Part shown: in pieces, positions 22,017-32,157 of the stretch
Position numbering within the stretch: the first letter of the stretch is position 1
Layout: every line of letters starts with the position of its first letter
Source: Clostridiales bacterium
GTDB lineage: Bacteria > Bacillota > Clostridia > Saccharofermentanales > Saccharofermentanaceae
Reading direction: 5' to 3'
Assembly (NCBI GenBank): GCA_017510605.1
Contig: JAFWMQ010000012.1
Span: 1-64,000, forward strand
Length of the DNA stretch: 64,000 nt
The notes under the pieces: model-generated
Told to the model about the DNA's origin: nothing
What the model saw: the letters and a program-made list of their open reading frames with translations, nothing else
Database searches by the model: none
Made by a program: the position numbers and the translations under genes

Positions 22017-24452
22017 ATGTATCTGAGAATGCTGAAAAGGGATTTGAAGGATAAGCCGGTCCTCAATATCGTTACCTTTATTTTCATGGTTGCGGCAGTC
22101 ACTTTTATGGTAATCGGATCAACGCTTCTGTATTCGCTTTTCGGAGGCGCAGAGAAGACCTATGAGAAATGCAATTCGTCTGATGTTTTCTGCATAATGG
22201 ATCAGGATATTGCAAATGAGGAAGGCCTTATCCAAAGATTCACTAAAGATCTTGATGAGAAACCGATCATCATCGATTACGTTTACGACGAGACTGTAAC
22301 GCTGAGCTTCTCGGCTATTGAGCTTATCGGCGAAAACATCGTTGAGGACGTGCATTATTCTTCTAAAATGATCGTTACGGATATTCCGGATGAATACGAT
22401 ATTCCGATAGATCTTAATAACAATTTTTTCGAAGTTCCCGACGGATGTGTAGCGGTATCACAGACGCTCAGCAACAGATTCGGCATCCGTGAAGGTGAGA
22501 AGGTCCGCCTTACGACGCAGATGGGAAACACATACGAGTTCGTAGTCTCGACCATTTATATGAATCCTTCCGTCACACAGATGGATCACATGTATCTGTC
22601 TGATCACGATAAGGAGGTGTTCTATTCCGAATGCCCGCTCAAGCGTGATGTATACAGCTGCAAGGCGGCTCCGGGTATCTCCGATTATATAACCACATTG
22701 AGAGATTCATGTACTGATCTTATCCTCAAATATGAGGATTACCGTGCGGACGGGTATGCTTCACATGTTCTCTTCATAACTAACGACGGACTTTTCGCGA
22801 TCATAGTAAGCACATGCATGCTCGTTGTGGCAGTTGCGGTCATGGTAATGACGATGATCACCATAGATTTCAGTCTCAAGTCCGCGATAAAGAGGGAAGA
22901 ACGCGAGATCGGAATGATGAAGGCTATCGGGGTCTGGTCGCTCTCATATAAGACACTCTTCATAGTGAAGTATTTCTTTTTCGCAGTCATCGGAGGCATA
23001 ATAGGACTTCCTTTAGGATTCTGGCTCAGCAAACTTCTGTTCAATAAGTTTGTTATGCATATCATGTATCCTGACGCAATGATGATGACCGTAATAGGCG
23101 CGGCAGCTAGCCTTATTACCATGATCCTTATTGTCCTGTTCAGTTTCTTTGCGCTTCGCAGGATGAATAAGATCAGCGTCATCGATGCCATCCACGGCGA
23201 GAACAGAGGCGAGAGATTCAACAGCCTTCCGGGACTGGCGCTTAACAATAAAAAGCGTTTATCTGTACCGATGTTCCTTGCAGTCAGCGATATCCTGAGA
23301 GGCTTTAAGAGATACATACTTCTTATGCTGGCGTATATCATCGGAATATGTATTGTCCTGTTTGTTGTAAGGCTTAGCGATACGCTCATGTCGACTGATT
23401 ATGCACACACATATTTCCAGCAGGGAAGCATGGACTTCTATCTCACGATAGAGGATTCATATTACGAAAGACTTTACGGCGGCGCAGGAAGCTTCAAAGG
23501 TGTGGTAGCTGCAATCAATAACGATCTTAAGGAGAATGATATTCCTGCAGTTATAACGGTAAAGAACAAGGGCAAAGGCATAATGAAGTATGAAGGCGGC
23601 GAGACTGTATGCCAGCTCTGTTGGCAGGATTCTCCTACAACCGAGATTGTGTATGTTGACGGAAATGCTCCAAAACTCAGAAACGAAGTGGCATTAGGAT
23701 ACTATTCCGCAAAAGAAAAGAATATCAGTATCGGCGACACCATAACCCTTGAATATGACAAGTATGCCGATGACCATACGACATTTCATAAAGCAAACGA
23801 GGAATTCATTGTAACTGCTCTTGTCGACCAGTTCGGCGCAAATACTCCTACACTGTATATGGGTGATGAATTCGAAGGCTCACTGGTGGTCGACGGCGAT
23901 TTCTTCAGCTGTGAGATAAATGCTCCGAGATCGCAGCACGATGAGATCATTGAGAAGATGCAGTCTCTTTATCCGGACGGTGATATAACATTCCTCCGAA
24001 ACGAAGAGATCATGCCCCATTTCCTCGTTGGGTATAAACAGATGTTCAACCTGATCATCTTAATCGTATCCTTGATCTGCGCTGTCGTCCTGGCTCTTCT
24101 GACAGCCCTTTACGAAAATATCTTTATCGATGAAGAGACAGCTGATATCGCGCTTTTGAAGAGTATGGGATTCGGAACGGAAGTGATCCGCGCATGGCAT
24201 TTCCTGAGGCTGATGCTGCTCGCAGTCTTCTCTCTGATACTTACTTATGTATTTATGGCATCAGGCGGAAATTTCCTGATCGGCCTGCTCTTTAAGAGCA
24301 TCATGAAATGCTCGGGCTTCAACTTTAAGGTTCTGCCGGTGAATAACTTTGTCATCATACCTTTCTTAGTGGTCACCGGGCTGGCTCTGGTCATCTATCT
24401 TATGACCAGGATCACAAACAATATCAGGATATGGAAAGTGAGAAACGAATAA
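22017..24452 (+). CDS. FtsX-family ABC permease
   Basis: An 811-residue permease. ATG 22017 is chosen because it lies directly after the ATPase stop; a longer frame from 21939 overlaps that gene. Topology fits the long BceB/FtsX type: an N-terminal helix (~18-40), a large extracellular part (~45-255), three helices in the first FtsX domain (VVAVAVMVMTMITID, FFFAVIGGIIGLPLG, LITMILIVLFSFFALRRM), another helix near 440, an outside domain, then three C-terminal helices. It partners with the ATPase upstream. The substrate is unknown. Its stop overlaps the next start (TAATG). Confidence 0.9.
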   Translation: MYLRMLKRDLKDKPVLNIVTFIFMVAAVTFMVIGSTLLYSLFGGAEKTYEKCNSSDVFCIMDQDIANEEGLIQRFTKDLDEKPIIIDYVYDETVTLSFSAIELIGENIVEDVHYSSKMIVTDIPDEYDIPIDLNNNFFEVPDGCVAVSQTLSNRFGIREGEKVRLTTQMGNTYEFVVSTIYMNPSVTQMDHMYLSDHDKEVFYSECPLKRDVYSCKAAPGISDYITTLRDSCTDLILKYEDYRADGYASHVLFITNDGLFAIIVSTCMLVVAVAVMVMTMITIDFSLKSAIKREEREIGMMKAIGVWSLSYKTLFIVKYFFFAVIGGIIGLPLGFWLSKLLFNKFVMHIMYPDAMMMTVIGAAASLITMILIVLFSFFALRRMNKISVIDAIHGENRGERFNSLPGLALNNKKRLSVPMFLAVSDILRGFKRYILLMLAYIIGICIVLFVVRLSDTLMSTDYAHTYFQQGSMDFYLTIEDSYYERLYGGAGSFKGVVAAINNDLKENDIPAVITVKNKGKGIMKYEGGETVCQLCWQDSPTTEIVYVDGNAPKLRNEVALGYYSAKEKNISIGDTITLEYDKYADDHTTFHKANEEFIVTALVDQFGANTPTLYMGDEFEGSLVVDGDFFSCEINAPRSQHDEIIEKMQSLYPDGDITFLRNEEIMPHFLVGYKQMFNLIILIVSLICAVVLALLTALYENIFIDEETADIALLKSMGFGTEVIRAWHFLRLMLLAVFSLILTYVFMASGGNFLIGLLFKSIMKCSGFNFKVLPVNNFVIIPFLVVTGLALVIYLMTRITNNIRIWKVRNE

Positions 24453-25846
24453 TGAAAAGATATATTGAGATAACGGCTTCATTGCTCCTTGGTGTAGCGT
24501 TGCTTACAGGATGCGGAACTGCTTCGCCTGCAGGGATCGGTGAGGTTCCGGGCATGACCCCCGTAGACTCTTACTATACAAAGGAAGTCCGTGAATACAC
24601 TGACGAAGGAACGGTTGAAGAACCGCTTTCCACGCTCTCTTCTGATGACGGTCTTTGTGTAATAAAGATCATGCCGAGCTACTATGACATTACTCTTGAT
24701 TACGAGAACGGCAGCAGGGGTGATGTGGGAAAGGCATACGGATCTTTGATCAGGGAGAAGATGCCGGAATATATCGATACGATGGAACCGTATCTTTTCG
24801 AGAATATCAGGGTGGCCTACGGCGGATCGTTTTCTGCTGAAGCGGTTGAACGCAGGGAGGAGATACTTTTCGCGTCATTAAGGCCTGAATATCAGGAAGA
24901 GATATCCGCATTCGCGGAAGCAGTATCCGGCGGTGTTCATGGAATTGAGGAAGATCATGTGCTGAGCTGTGAGGAAGCGATCCTCATGCACATGATTCCC
25001 GATGCCCTCCGTCCCACATGCTGCAGTGCGCTTTCCTTATGGGGAAGTAAGACTGCCACTGGCGACAGGATCACGCTCCGCAATCTCGAATGGAATCTCG
25101 GCTCTGACAATCAGATGAGCCGGATCCATGCGGTAACACATATGAAGAACAAAGAACGCACGATTACCGCGATCTCTGTCATCGGTCTTCTTGATATCAT
25201 CTCCGGAATAAATGACGACGGTGTGTTCGCAGCGATCCTTGATGTTGGTTCGGTCCAGCGTGACGCATTCGTTTATGAAGGAAAGAAATGCTATACGATG
25301 GAGCTCCGTTATGCCCTCGAAGAATATTCGGCTGCACGTGATCTTGGAGAATTCATGGTCGGTGAGAGCGGTGATTTTACATGGTGTCACAACCTCATCA
25401 TCAGTGATGCAAATGATTCGTTCTGCGCGGAAAACTGCGTAAGCCAGGTCGCAGAGGCCGGCAATGGAAAATCTGTCCTTCGCGACTGCCATACTCCTAT
25501 CCTGGATGGTCTTTCATGGGAGAGTGCTGATTCTCTTTGCGTAGTTAATTCGTTCGCTTCTAAAGGCAATCAGGACGGCTTTACCGGTTCTTCTTCCAAT
25601 ATCATCAGATTTGCCAAATACAATGAATGGGTCAAGGCTGTAGATAAGTTTTCACCTAAAGACGTGAAGGATCTTATCACCCAGGAGACCGTCGACCAGT
25701 ATACGGTCCAGAACGTGCACAGCAACGGAAGCGCCCAGCTTATCCTTGTCGATTATCACACCGGTTCCGTCCAGGTAGCATTCTCGAGCCCTGAAGGAGT
25801 AACTGACAAGCCTGATTTTATTGAGGTAGAAGTGTTCCGGAAATGA
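24452..25846 (+). CDS. Lipoprotein Ntn hydrolase, C45-like
   Basis: A 464-residue lipoprotein: MKRYIEITASLLLGVALLTGC, with a lipobox at LTGC. ATG 24452 overlaps the permease stop by one base. The core reads RPTCCSALSLWGSKT, then RITLRNLEWN, close to the C45 acyltransferase/hydrolase pattern in which a Cys becomes the N-terminal nucleophile. ISGINDDGVFAAILD follows as expected. These enzymes cleave or transfer acyl groups from amides. Coupling to an ABC exporter suggests processing of an exported or lipid-linked compound at the cell surface; the substrate cannot be inferred. Confidence 0.75.
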   Translation: MKRYIEITASLLLGVALLTGCGTASPAGIGEVPGMTPVDSYYTKEVREYTDEGTVEEPLSTLSSDDGLCVIKIMPSYYDITLDYENGSRGDVGKAYGSLIREKMPEYIDTMEPYLFENIRVAYGGSFSAEAVERREEILFASLRPEYQEEISAFAEAVSGGVHGIEEDHVLSCEEAILMHMIPDALRPTCCSALSLWGSKTATGDRITLRNLEWNLGSDNQMSRIHAVTHMKNKERTITAISVIGLLDIISGINDDGVFAAILDVGSVQRDAFVYEGKKCYTMELRYALEEYSAARDLGEFMVGESGDFTWCHNLIISDANDSFCAENCVSQVAEAGNGKSVLRDCHTPILDGLSWESADSLCVVNSFASKGNQDGFTGSSSNIIRFAKYNEWVKAVDKFSPKDVKDLITQETVDQYTVQNVHSNGSAQLILVDYHTGSVQVAFSSPEGVTDKPDFIEVEVFRK

Positions 25847-26205
25847 TCGGTTCTTTAGGCATCTGCTGACCGGTAAAACAGTTCCAGCAGCTTGCGGTTG
25901 GCGCACACGGTAATACATGGTGTCGGGAATCGGGTATGAAGGCATATTTTCGACAACAATTTAAGGGACATGGTGTCGGTAATCGGTCAAATGAGGCATT
26001 TTCCCGACACTATCGTAGTGATTTTGATGGTCAAAAATGCGACAAATTCAGGTTATACGACAACATGGTATAACCCGGTACTTTAAGTGCCGTACTTAAT
26101 ATCTAATGCGATTGGTGAATTACTGAAATTGTATTGTTTTGCACTGTTTTCCGGAAACTCGAAAAACACAGAAAACTATCCGCAAATCATTACGAACATA
26201 AGCCC
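25847..26205. other. Gene-free region with GTGTCGG repeats
   Basis: No gene. The central part holds the repeat units described at 25916-26070, followed by AT-rich sequence and the terminator of the deacetylase gene. Confidence 0.5.
25916..26070. repeat. Intergenic GTGTCGG repeat array, locus 1
   Basis: About three units. CATGGTGTCGG-AATCGG at 25916 and again at 25969 each end about 40 bases later in TTTTCGACAAC or TTTTCCCGACAC, so each unit folds (GTGTCGG/CCGACAC). A third unit (TAGTGATTTTGATGGTCAAAA... ACGACAAC) follows. The same family is at 43581-43896. Confidence 0.7.
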
Positions 26206-26253
26206 CAAAAATAACTAACCACCAACAGCAATCGTTTGCGTGTCGGTGGTTAG
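26206..26253 (-). terminator. Rho-independent terminator of the deacetylase gene
   Basis: On the minus strand, stem CTAACCACC/GGTGGTTAG (26245-26253 with 26215-26223) is followed by TTATTTTTGG. It lies 33 bases after the stop codon of the minus-strand gene at 26286. Confidence 0.85.
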
Positions 26254-26285
26254 CCCTGTTTTATAAACAGTTACTTTGAAGAAGG

Positions 26286-27566
26286 CTATTCATTAGATAT
26301 CGAATAATAGATGACACCGTCTTCTAATCCGACACCGTCTGTTCTGAGGATTCCCATCTCCTCAACTGTTACGAGCTGGAAGCCGTCATCAAGAAGCGCG
26401 GGAACGATCTCCTTGACAGCTTCAGCCGTTGATTCATAAAGGTCGTGCATGAGAACTATGTCTCCATCCTTGACCTTGCCGATTACATTTTTGCAGGTTG
26501 ATTCTTTGTTCTTGGTCTCCCAGTCACGCGAATCGACATTCCAAAGGATTATCGGGCAGCCGCAGACTTCTTTAAGGGTATCGTTCCATTTGCCCTGCGG
26601 AGGTCTTAAACACGTGGAAGGCTTTCCCGTTACTCTTATAAATTCATCATCAGTGCCTTTGAGTTTTTCCTTCATCTCTTCATCGGTCAGAGAAGAAAGA
26701 ACGTTATGCCCGAAAGTGTGGTTGCCCTGCTCATAGCCCAGAGCTGCCTCACGCTTTGTCTGGTCCTCGTTCCAGGAGATCCTGTCTCCTACGATGAAGA
26801 AGGTGCATTTCTGACCGTATTCTTCGAATGTATCGAGGATCGAATCCGTATATTTCGACGGTCCGTCGTCGAATGTCAGAGCAACCATAGGTTTGCTGCC
26901 GTCGACGTCGCGGATGATGTTTCCGTCGTCATCGAAATAATACAGATGATTATCATAATAAGCTCTTACACCGGTCAGAAGTTTTCCGCCGATATATGCA
27001 TGCATTGAGCCGTCTATGTCGAAGAAACCGTCGATGCCGGCACCGGTGTTCTCATCGAAGCTGTATTTCTCGCCGTCGATCTCAACATCGCCCGTTGTCA
27101 TCAGACCGGTTTCCTTATCAAAGAAGTACTGTACTCCATCGATAACCGTAAGACCGAACGCTTCTTCACCGGTTTCCTCATTGAAATACATTTTGCCTGT
27201 TCTCGAATCGACCCAGCCGGTCTGCATTATTCCGGTCTCAAGATCATAGTATTTTGTAGTGTCACCGGTCTTCTGGGGACCAAATGCCATTACTCCGTTG
27301 CTGTCGAAAAAGTATTTATTCCCGTCGATCTCTTTCTCGCCGGTAGCCATAAGGTACGTAACGGGATCAAAATACCTGTATGTTCCGTCAGGCATTCTGG
27401 TAAATCCCGTATATGCCTTTCCGTAGTAGTTGTAATAATATGTACCCTCGGCGGTCTGGACCAGGCCTCTTTTTACGAAAAAGATCTCATAGCAAACAAC
27501 AGCTGCCAACGCGAGGATGACAACTATCGCCGGAATTATAAAAAACAGCGCTTTCTTCTTTTTCAT
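26286..27566 (-). CDS. Polysaccharide deacetylase with cell-wall-binding-like repeats
   Basis: A 426-residue protein with one N-terminal membrane helix (FFIIPAIVVILALAAVVCYE). About eight repeats of ~20 residues (YYFDxxxGxxxTG type, such as KYFFDSNGVMAFG and QYFFDKETGLMTTG) span ~35-220 and resemble choline/cell-wall-binding repeats. A NodB deacetylase domain (~225-405) has ALTFDDGPSKYT (Asp pair), NHTFGHNVLS (metal His pair), LRPPQGKWN and IVLMHDLYE. It probably removes acetyl groups from peptidoglycan or another wall polymer, anchored at the outer face of the membrane. All main catalytic motifs are intact. Confidence 0.88.
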   Translation of the reverse strand: MKKKKALFFIIPAIVVILALAAVVCYEIFFVKRGLVQTAEGTYYYNYYGKAYTGFTRMPDGTYRYFDPVTYLMATGEKEIDGNKYFFDSNGVMAFGPQKTGDTTKYYDLETGIMQTGWVDSRTGKMYFNEETGEEAFGLTVIDGVQYFFDKETGLMTTGDVEIDGEKYSFDENTGAGIDGFFDIDGSMHAYIGGKLLTGVRAYYDNHLYYFDDDGNIIRDVDGSKPMVALTFDDGPSKYTDSILDTFEEYGQKCTFFIVGDRISWNEDQTKREAALGYEQGNHTFGHNVLSSLTDEEMKEKLKGTDDEFIRVTGKPSTCLRPPQGKWNDTLKEVCGCPIILWNVDSRDWETKNKESTCKNVIGKVKDGDIVLMHDLYESTAEAVKEIVPALLDDGFQLVTVEEMGILRTDGVGLEDGVIYYSISNE

Positions 27567-27642
27567 CGTAGATTAACCCGGATAGATTTTCTGTACGAAC
27601 AGTAGTCTATCACGGGAAAATCAAATGTGTGCAACAATTATG

Positions 27643-29433
27643 TTACAGATATTTATTTTCGTATTCTTCGATAGAGATGGGTTTGCTGTAGTAATATCCC
27701 TGGATTACATCGCACCCGAGGTCCCTCAGCTCATCGATCTGGGACTTTTTCTCGGCACCCTCGGCAAGGCATACAAAACCCAGTTCCTTGGCAAGCGAGA
27801 TGATATGCCTGATAACGGAGAAGTCCTTTTTCTTTACGTTTTCGCCCACTTTGTCAACGAAGCTCTTATCTATCTTAAGAGTATCGAGAGGCATCTGCGT
27901 GAGGAGCGAGAATGAGGAATAACCGGTCCCGAAGTCATCCATCGAGATATGGAATCCCTCGTCTCTTAACTCGTTCAGCACATGGATCATCTGCTCTGTA
28001 TTGTCGTAAGACGCACTCTCGGTAAGCTCAAAATCAATAAGATCGTGGTAGACATTATAAGAATCTACTATTTCCGTCAGATGTTTTACAAGGTTTGTAT
28101 CGTAAAGGCGGTCACGTGACAGGTTGACCGAGATGGGGTAGAGGATCTTTCCTTCTTTACGCCATCTGTCAAAGGTCATGCACACTTTTTTGAGTACGAT
28201 ATCATCTATCTTGCCGATTGAACCGTCCCTCTCAAAGAAAGGAATGAACTTGCCGGGATAGAGGAATTCTTTTTTCTTATAATTCCATCTGATCAGCGCC
28301 TCGGCGCCTTTGATCTTCTCTGTCTTAATATCAAACTTGGGCTGGAGATATACCACGAATTCGTCATTTTCGATGGCGGTATCAAGATATGCTTTGATGT
28401 AATTGCCCCAAAGAATATCATCGTGCATCTTGTCCGTGTAAACAATGATCTCCGTCTTATTGTGCTTAACACCCAGGGCCTGGGCCATCTTGCCTGCATC
28501 GGCAACCCTGTTGCCTGAGAGCATCGATCTCTGCATGGGAACGACACCGCATCTGTAATAGATCTTGTAATTGGGATCTTCTTCAAGATGGGACAGGCCG
28601 TCAAAGAATTCGGTAAGTCTCTCGATCGTTTTTTCCTCGGGCATGTCCTTGATCATCATCGCGAAATTATCGTTGTGGCACCTCGCGCTCGCATAGACAA
28701 AATCGGACTCATTCATGGCTGTAACAACGTTACAAAGCACCTTATTGCCCGCAATATGACCGTAAACTTCGTTTATTACCCTGAATTCCTTGATGTCGAA
28801 ATGAACGAACGCGTAATCCTTTATTCCGCAGTCCATCGGCATCTCAAGGAAGGGCACCAGGTGATTCCAGTTATAGTGATTGGTTACGTGATCGATAAAT
28901 GCTTTTGTATAGAGCGTTTTCTTATCAAGACTTTCAAGATCATCCTTTATGATGCTGACGGCCCTGTCCTCATCGACCTTCATCTCATAGAGTATCCGTA
29001 TCTTCTTTCCGCTCTGGAAAACGCTGATCACCTCAGGTTCTTCCTTGACCGACAGGTCGCTGCAAGCCCTGTGGGCATCATCGTCCTCACTTATCTTCCT
29101 GAATAACTCATGGATCAGGTCAATATTTACCTCTATCTCGTTATCGATCTCAATCGAATAGAAGAAGGATCCTTCCAAAACGGCAGACCGGAGATCTTCC
29201 GGATAAACGACCTCAGGATCGTCTTCCCTGAATTCGATGCCGATAACGGCTTTGCCAAGTGATCTTATATAAAAGATGCCCGGATAATCGTAGGTACCGA
29301 AGGCATTAGCGTAACGTGCTGTCTCATCACTGATCTTTCCGCTGTAGAAATCCTTGAGCGCAGAATCATCCGCATCCGTGTAATACAGGATCCTTTTCGG
29401 TTTATAGAGCTGGTTAAGTTTATTGATAAACAT
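27643..29433 (-). CDS. EAL phosphodiesterase with degenerate GGDEF
   Basis: A 596-residue cytoplasmic protein. The N-terminal ~170 residues are an unrecognised, possibly sensory part. A GGDEF-like domain (~180-340) has lost its motif: the site reads CHNDNFAMM. The EAL domain (~350-590) keeps GAEALIRWN, NLSRDRLYD, DFELTESA, MDDFGTGYSSF and LKIDKSFVD, so c-di-GMP hydrolysis is expected. It diverges from the zinc-ribbon gene at 29577. With the GGDEF protein at 41561 the window holds both synthesis and breakdown functions for c-di-GMP. Confidence 0.92.
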   Translation of the reverse strand: MFINKLNQLYKPKRILYYTDADDSALKDFYSGKISDETARYANAFGTYDYPGIFYIRSLGKAVIGIEFREDDPEVVYPEDLRSAVLEGSFFYSIEIDNEIEVNIDLIHELFRKISEDDDAHRACSDLSVKEEPEVISVFQSGKKIRILYEMKVDEDRAVSIIKDDLESLDKKTLYTKAFIDHVTNHYNWNHLVPFLEMPMDCGIKDYAFVHFDIKEFRVINEVYGHIAGNKVLCNVVTAMNESDFVYASARCHNDNFAMMIKDMPEEKTIERLTEFFDGLSHLEEDPNYKIYYRCGVVPMQRSMLSGNRVADAGKMAQALGVKHNKTEIIVYTDKMHDDILWGNYIKAYLDTAIENDEFVVYLQPKFDIKTEKIKGAEALIRWNYKKKEFLYPGKFIPFFERDGSIGKIDDIVLKKVCMTFDRWRKEGKILYPISVNLSRDRLYDTNLVKHLTEIVDSYNVYHDLIDFELTESASYDNTEQMIHVLNELRDEGFHISMDDFGTGYSSFSLLTQMPLDTLKIDKSFVDKVGENVKKKDFSVIRHIISLAKELGFVCLAEGAEKKSQIDELRDLGCDVIQGYYYSKPISIEEYENKYL

Positions 29434-29576
29434 AAGAAACTCCTTTGTTGAGCGGATTTTCTGTTCTTAATATTTTACCAAACCGGAGGCTCTTTTTGGG
29501 CATTGAAGAATCGTTTATAATATTAAAGTCAGCGTATGCTAATGGGCTTCAGCCATTATTTACAAGGGATAGAGAC

Positions 29577-31139
29577 ATGGCTATTTGGGAAAAGACGGGG
29601 AACACAAATTCAGAGATCGAATCATTTTCGACCGGATCTACAAAGTGTCCTAACTGTGCATCGAATCTTATTTTCGACACGGACCACGGCGCATGCCTGT
29701 GCAGAAACTGCGGCGGAGTTTTCGATCCTGAATCACTCGATAAGGTGGGTTCGTTCGGAGTTTCCGGCCTTGAGAAAGATTATGACGGCACCATCGAAGT
29801 AAGCGAAGAAGATGAATCGCGTGTTGAGATCATCTGCGATTCCTGTGGCGCACAGATCGTCACTGAGAAGAATACTTCGGCCACATTCTGCGCATTCTGC
29901 GGTTCGCCTGCCATCGTAACGAGAAGGCTCTCTCGTGAATTCAAGCCGGATTACATCATTCCTTTCAAGTTCGACAAGGATAAGGCAATCAGCATTTTCG
30001 AGGAATACTGCGCAGGTATAGAACATCTGCCCAAGGATTTCAATTCAAAGACGGTCATGGAGAAAATGACAGGCATCTATGTTCCCACGTGGATCATCTC
30101 GACGGATGTCGAAGTTGACCTTAAGGGAATCGGATACACGGGCAAGATGGCTGACGACGTGCATGAAAGGAATTTCTCGGATTCCGTCAACAATACGAGA
30201 AGGACAATTTACGGAAGGGTCAATTTCAGACTGAAGGATGTTCCTTTTGACGGCGAAAAGAATATTCCCAACCGTCTGATGGCCGCGGCAGAACCTTTCG
30301 ATTATTCGGAGCTTGCCGGTTTCAGGGCAGAATATCTTCAGGGATTTTTCGCGGAGAAATACGATGAACAGCCGCTCGACATGACAGATGTGATCTATAA
30401 GCGCCTTGATAAATACGCGCTTTCCGTATGTGAGATGCTGAATTTCGGATTCGATTCCTTTCTGCCTGAAACCTCCGGCAGCGTCACGAAATACCGCAAC
30501 CAGGATATTAAGTACGCGCTCCTGCCTGTATGGTTCCTGAATCTTTCTTATAATGGCAAAAGATATCAGTACATCGTAAACGGCCAGACCGGAAAAGTGT
30601 CCGGTGAGTTTCCCTACGCCAAAGGCTGGAATGCTCTGGAAAAGTCCGGCAAACGCGCCAGGATGAGAGCTGTCGGCTGGAACGAGAAACTCCGCTTTGT
30701 CTTCTATTCGCTGCCTTTTTTGGCCTTCATAACCATTGTGGGTCTGGTCATGTCAATGGAAGGTCTCATGTTCCTGAGCGAACATCCGCTTGAATTCCTG
30801 ATCCTCTTAATAACTGCGATCCTTACCACTTATCTGTGTTATTCGATCATGCCCAAGATCTTACGCAAGCGTGAGAAAAAGGATATCGAAGCGTTCTCAA
30901 AAATGAATCCGCACGAACTTGCTCCTGAACAGGGCGCGGAAGCCTATTATGATTCCAGCTATCCGTTCTCCGCTGTTGAGACAAATGGTCAATATGTGCC
31001 GATTGAAGACGGTTGGAAATACGTTGAGCAGACCCGCTACGATCCCAGGGGAGTCATCCCCAAAGTTGAAGAGGAAAAAGAGAATGAGGCTGCCACCGAC
31101 TTCGAGAAGAAGGGGCAGAACCGGCACATGATGCAGTAG
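29577..31139 (+). CDS. Zinc-ribbon membrane protein
   Basis: A 520-residue protein. ATG 29577 follows an AAGGGAT site; a longer frame from 29445 lacks support. Two zinc ribbons at the N-terminus: CPNCASN...CRNCGG (~22-45) and CDSCGA...CAFCGSP (~85-110). A long beta-rich middle (~120-350) has VPTWIISTDVEVDLKG and YALLPVWFLNLSYNGKRYQ. Two membrane helices follow (~382-402, ~410-430) and an acidic tail. This type is common in Clostridia, often misnamed as a PriA-like helicase. Function unknown. It converges with a PrsW-type protease gene that also carries zinc ribbons, two bases from its end. Confidence 0.8.
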   Translation: MAIWEKTGNTNSEIESFSTGSTKCPNCASNLIFDTDHGACLCRNCGGVFDPESLDKVGSFGVSGLEKDYDGTIEVSEEDESRVEIICDSCGAQIVTEKNTSATFCAFCGSPAIVTRRLSREFKPDYIIPFKFDKDKAISIFEEYCAGIEHLPKDFNSKTVMEKMTGIYVPTWIISTDVEVDLKGIGYTGKMADDVHERNFSDSVNNTRRTIYGRVNFRLKDVPFDGEKNIPNRLMAAAEPFDYSELAGFRAEYLQGFFAEKYDEQPLDMTDVIYKRLDKYALSVCEMLNFGFDSFLPETSGSVTKYRNQDIKYALLPVWFLNLSYNGKRYQYIVNGQTGKVSGEFPYAKGWNALEKSGKRARMRAVGWNEKLRFVFYSLPFLAFITIVGLVMSMEGLMFLSEHPLEFLILLITAILTTYLCYSIMPKILRKREKKDIEAFSKMNPHELAPEQGAEAYYDSSYPFSAVETNGQYVPIEDGWKYVEQTRYDPRGVIPKVEEEKENEAATDFEKKGQNRHMMQ

Positions 31140-31140
31140 G

Positions 31141-32157
31141 TTACTGCATGCGGGCCGGGGCTGAAGGGTTTTGGTAAACCGGAGCCGGCGCTGCAGGAAT
31201 CTGTGCTCCGGGGAATTGCGCTGCCGGCGCAAACGGCCTGGGGTTACCGCAGTTACCGCAGAATTTATAAGCAGAGAGCGCTCCGCATCTCGGGCATGTC
31301 CAGGTAGTATTGACCGGGCGCTGACGGCCGCATTTAAAACAGAAGTTGAGGTTATTAGCAGCTCCGCATTCGCATGTCCAGCTGCCTGCAACTGAAGGCC
31401 TGTAAACGACCTGGACCGGGACCTTCTGTTCCGGTTGTTCCGGCAAAGTCACGATGCAGAAATCGTTCCTTGAAGATTTGATAATGATGATGACCGATAT
31501 GACAAACAACGCTGTAACGTAGCCGAGCCAGAGCAGGAAACTCAGACCTGTCAGGAGATCCTCGCCTGTGGCCTCGCCGCCCATCAGGATCGCATCATAG
31601 ATTCCGTGAGCAATTGTCGGCATAAAGATCGTAAGCAGGATGTGGACCGCGCAATTCGCTTTTTTTCCGGTGAGGGCAGCATACTTAGCCCTGCTGAAAA
31701 AGAATCCCATGAGCACCGCGAAACATGCGTGTCCCGGAACAGCGGTGACCATACGCATCAATGCTGTTACTATTCCGTTGTCGAATACGTAATTGATATT
31801 TTCGAGAGCGGCAAATCCCAATGAGACAAAAACCGCATACACAATGGCGTCGTAGCTGTAATTAAAGTGCCTGTTTTTCCACGCGATGAGCCATAGTATC
31901 ATGAACTTGCCGAGCTCTTCGGCCGGGGCAACAACCGTCATTGCAGACAGGATCGCGCCCGGAACGGTGTCTACAGGGATGACAAGATTCAGAATATAAT
32001 CACAGACAACCTCGGCGATGATGGCCGTGACTACCGTGCCCATTCCCGCAAAGAACATCGCAATCAGAAGTCCAAATGGTTCTTTCTCTTTTTTATCGTT
32101 AAAGTAGATAAAAAATAATAGTCCGGCTACCGGGATCAGCGATAAAAAGAATAACAT
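31141..32157 (-). CDS. PrsW-family intramembrane metalloprotease with zinc ribbons
   Basis: A 338-residue protein with about seven membrane helices and the PrsW signature: APAEELGKF (E-E...K), GFAALENINYVF, GHACFAVLMGFFF and AHGIYDAILM. PrsW proteases cleave anti-sigma factors inside the membrane in stress responses. The C-terminal ~85 residues carry two small zinc ribbons (CECGAANNLNFCFKCG and CPRCGALSAYKFCGNCG) and a Pro/Ala-rich tail, unlike the Bacillus enzyme. The ribbons may dock the substrate. No sigma/anti-sigma pair is visible nearby. Confidence 0.88.
   Translation of the reverse strand: MLFFLSLIPVAGLLFFIYFNDKKEKEPFGLLIAMFFAGMGTVVTAIIAEVVCDYILNLVIPVDTVPGAILSAMTVVAPAEELGKFMILWLIAWKNRHFNYSYDAIVYAVFVSLGFAALENINYVFDNGIVTALMRMVTAVPGHACFAVLMGFFFSRAKYAALTGKKANCAVHILLTIFMPTIAHGIYDAILMGGEATGEDLLTGLSFLLWLGYVTALFVISVIIIIKSSRNDFCIVTLPEQPEQKVPVQVVYRPSVAGSWTCECGAANNLNFCFKCGRQRPVNTTWTCPRCGALSAYKFCGNCGNPRPFAPAAQFPGAQIPAAPAPVYQNPSAPARMQ

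Noticed and set aside
26449..27249. Plus-strand frames opposite the deacetylase
   Set aside because: Shadow frames on the opposite strand of a gene with strong domain evidence.
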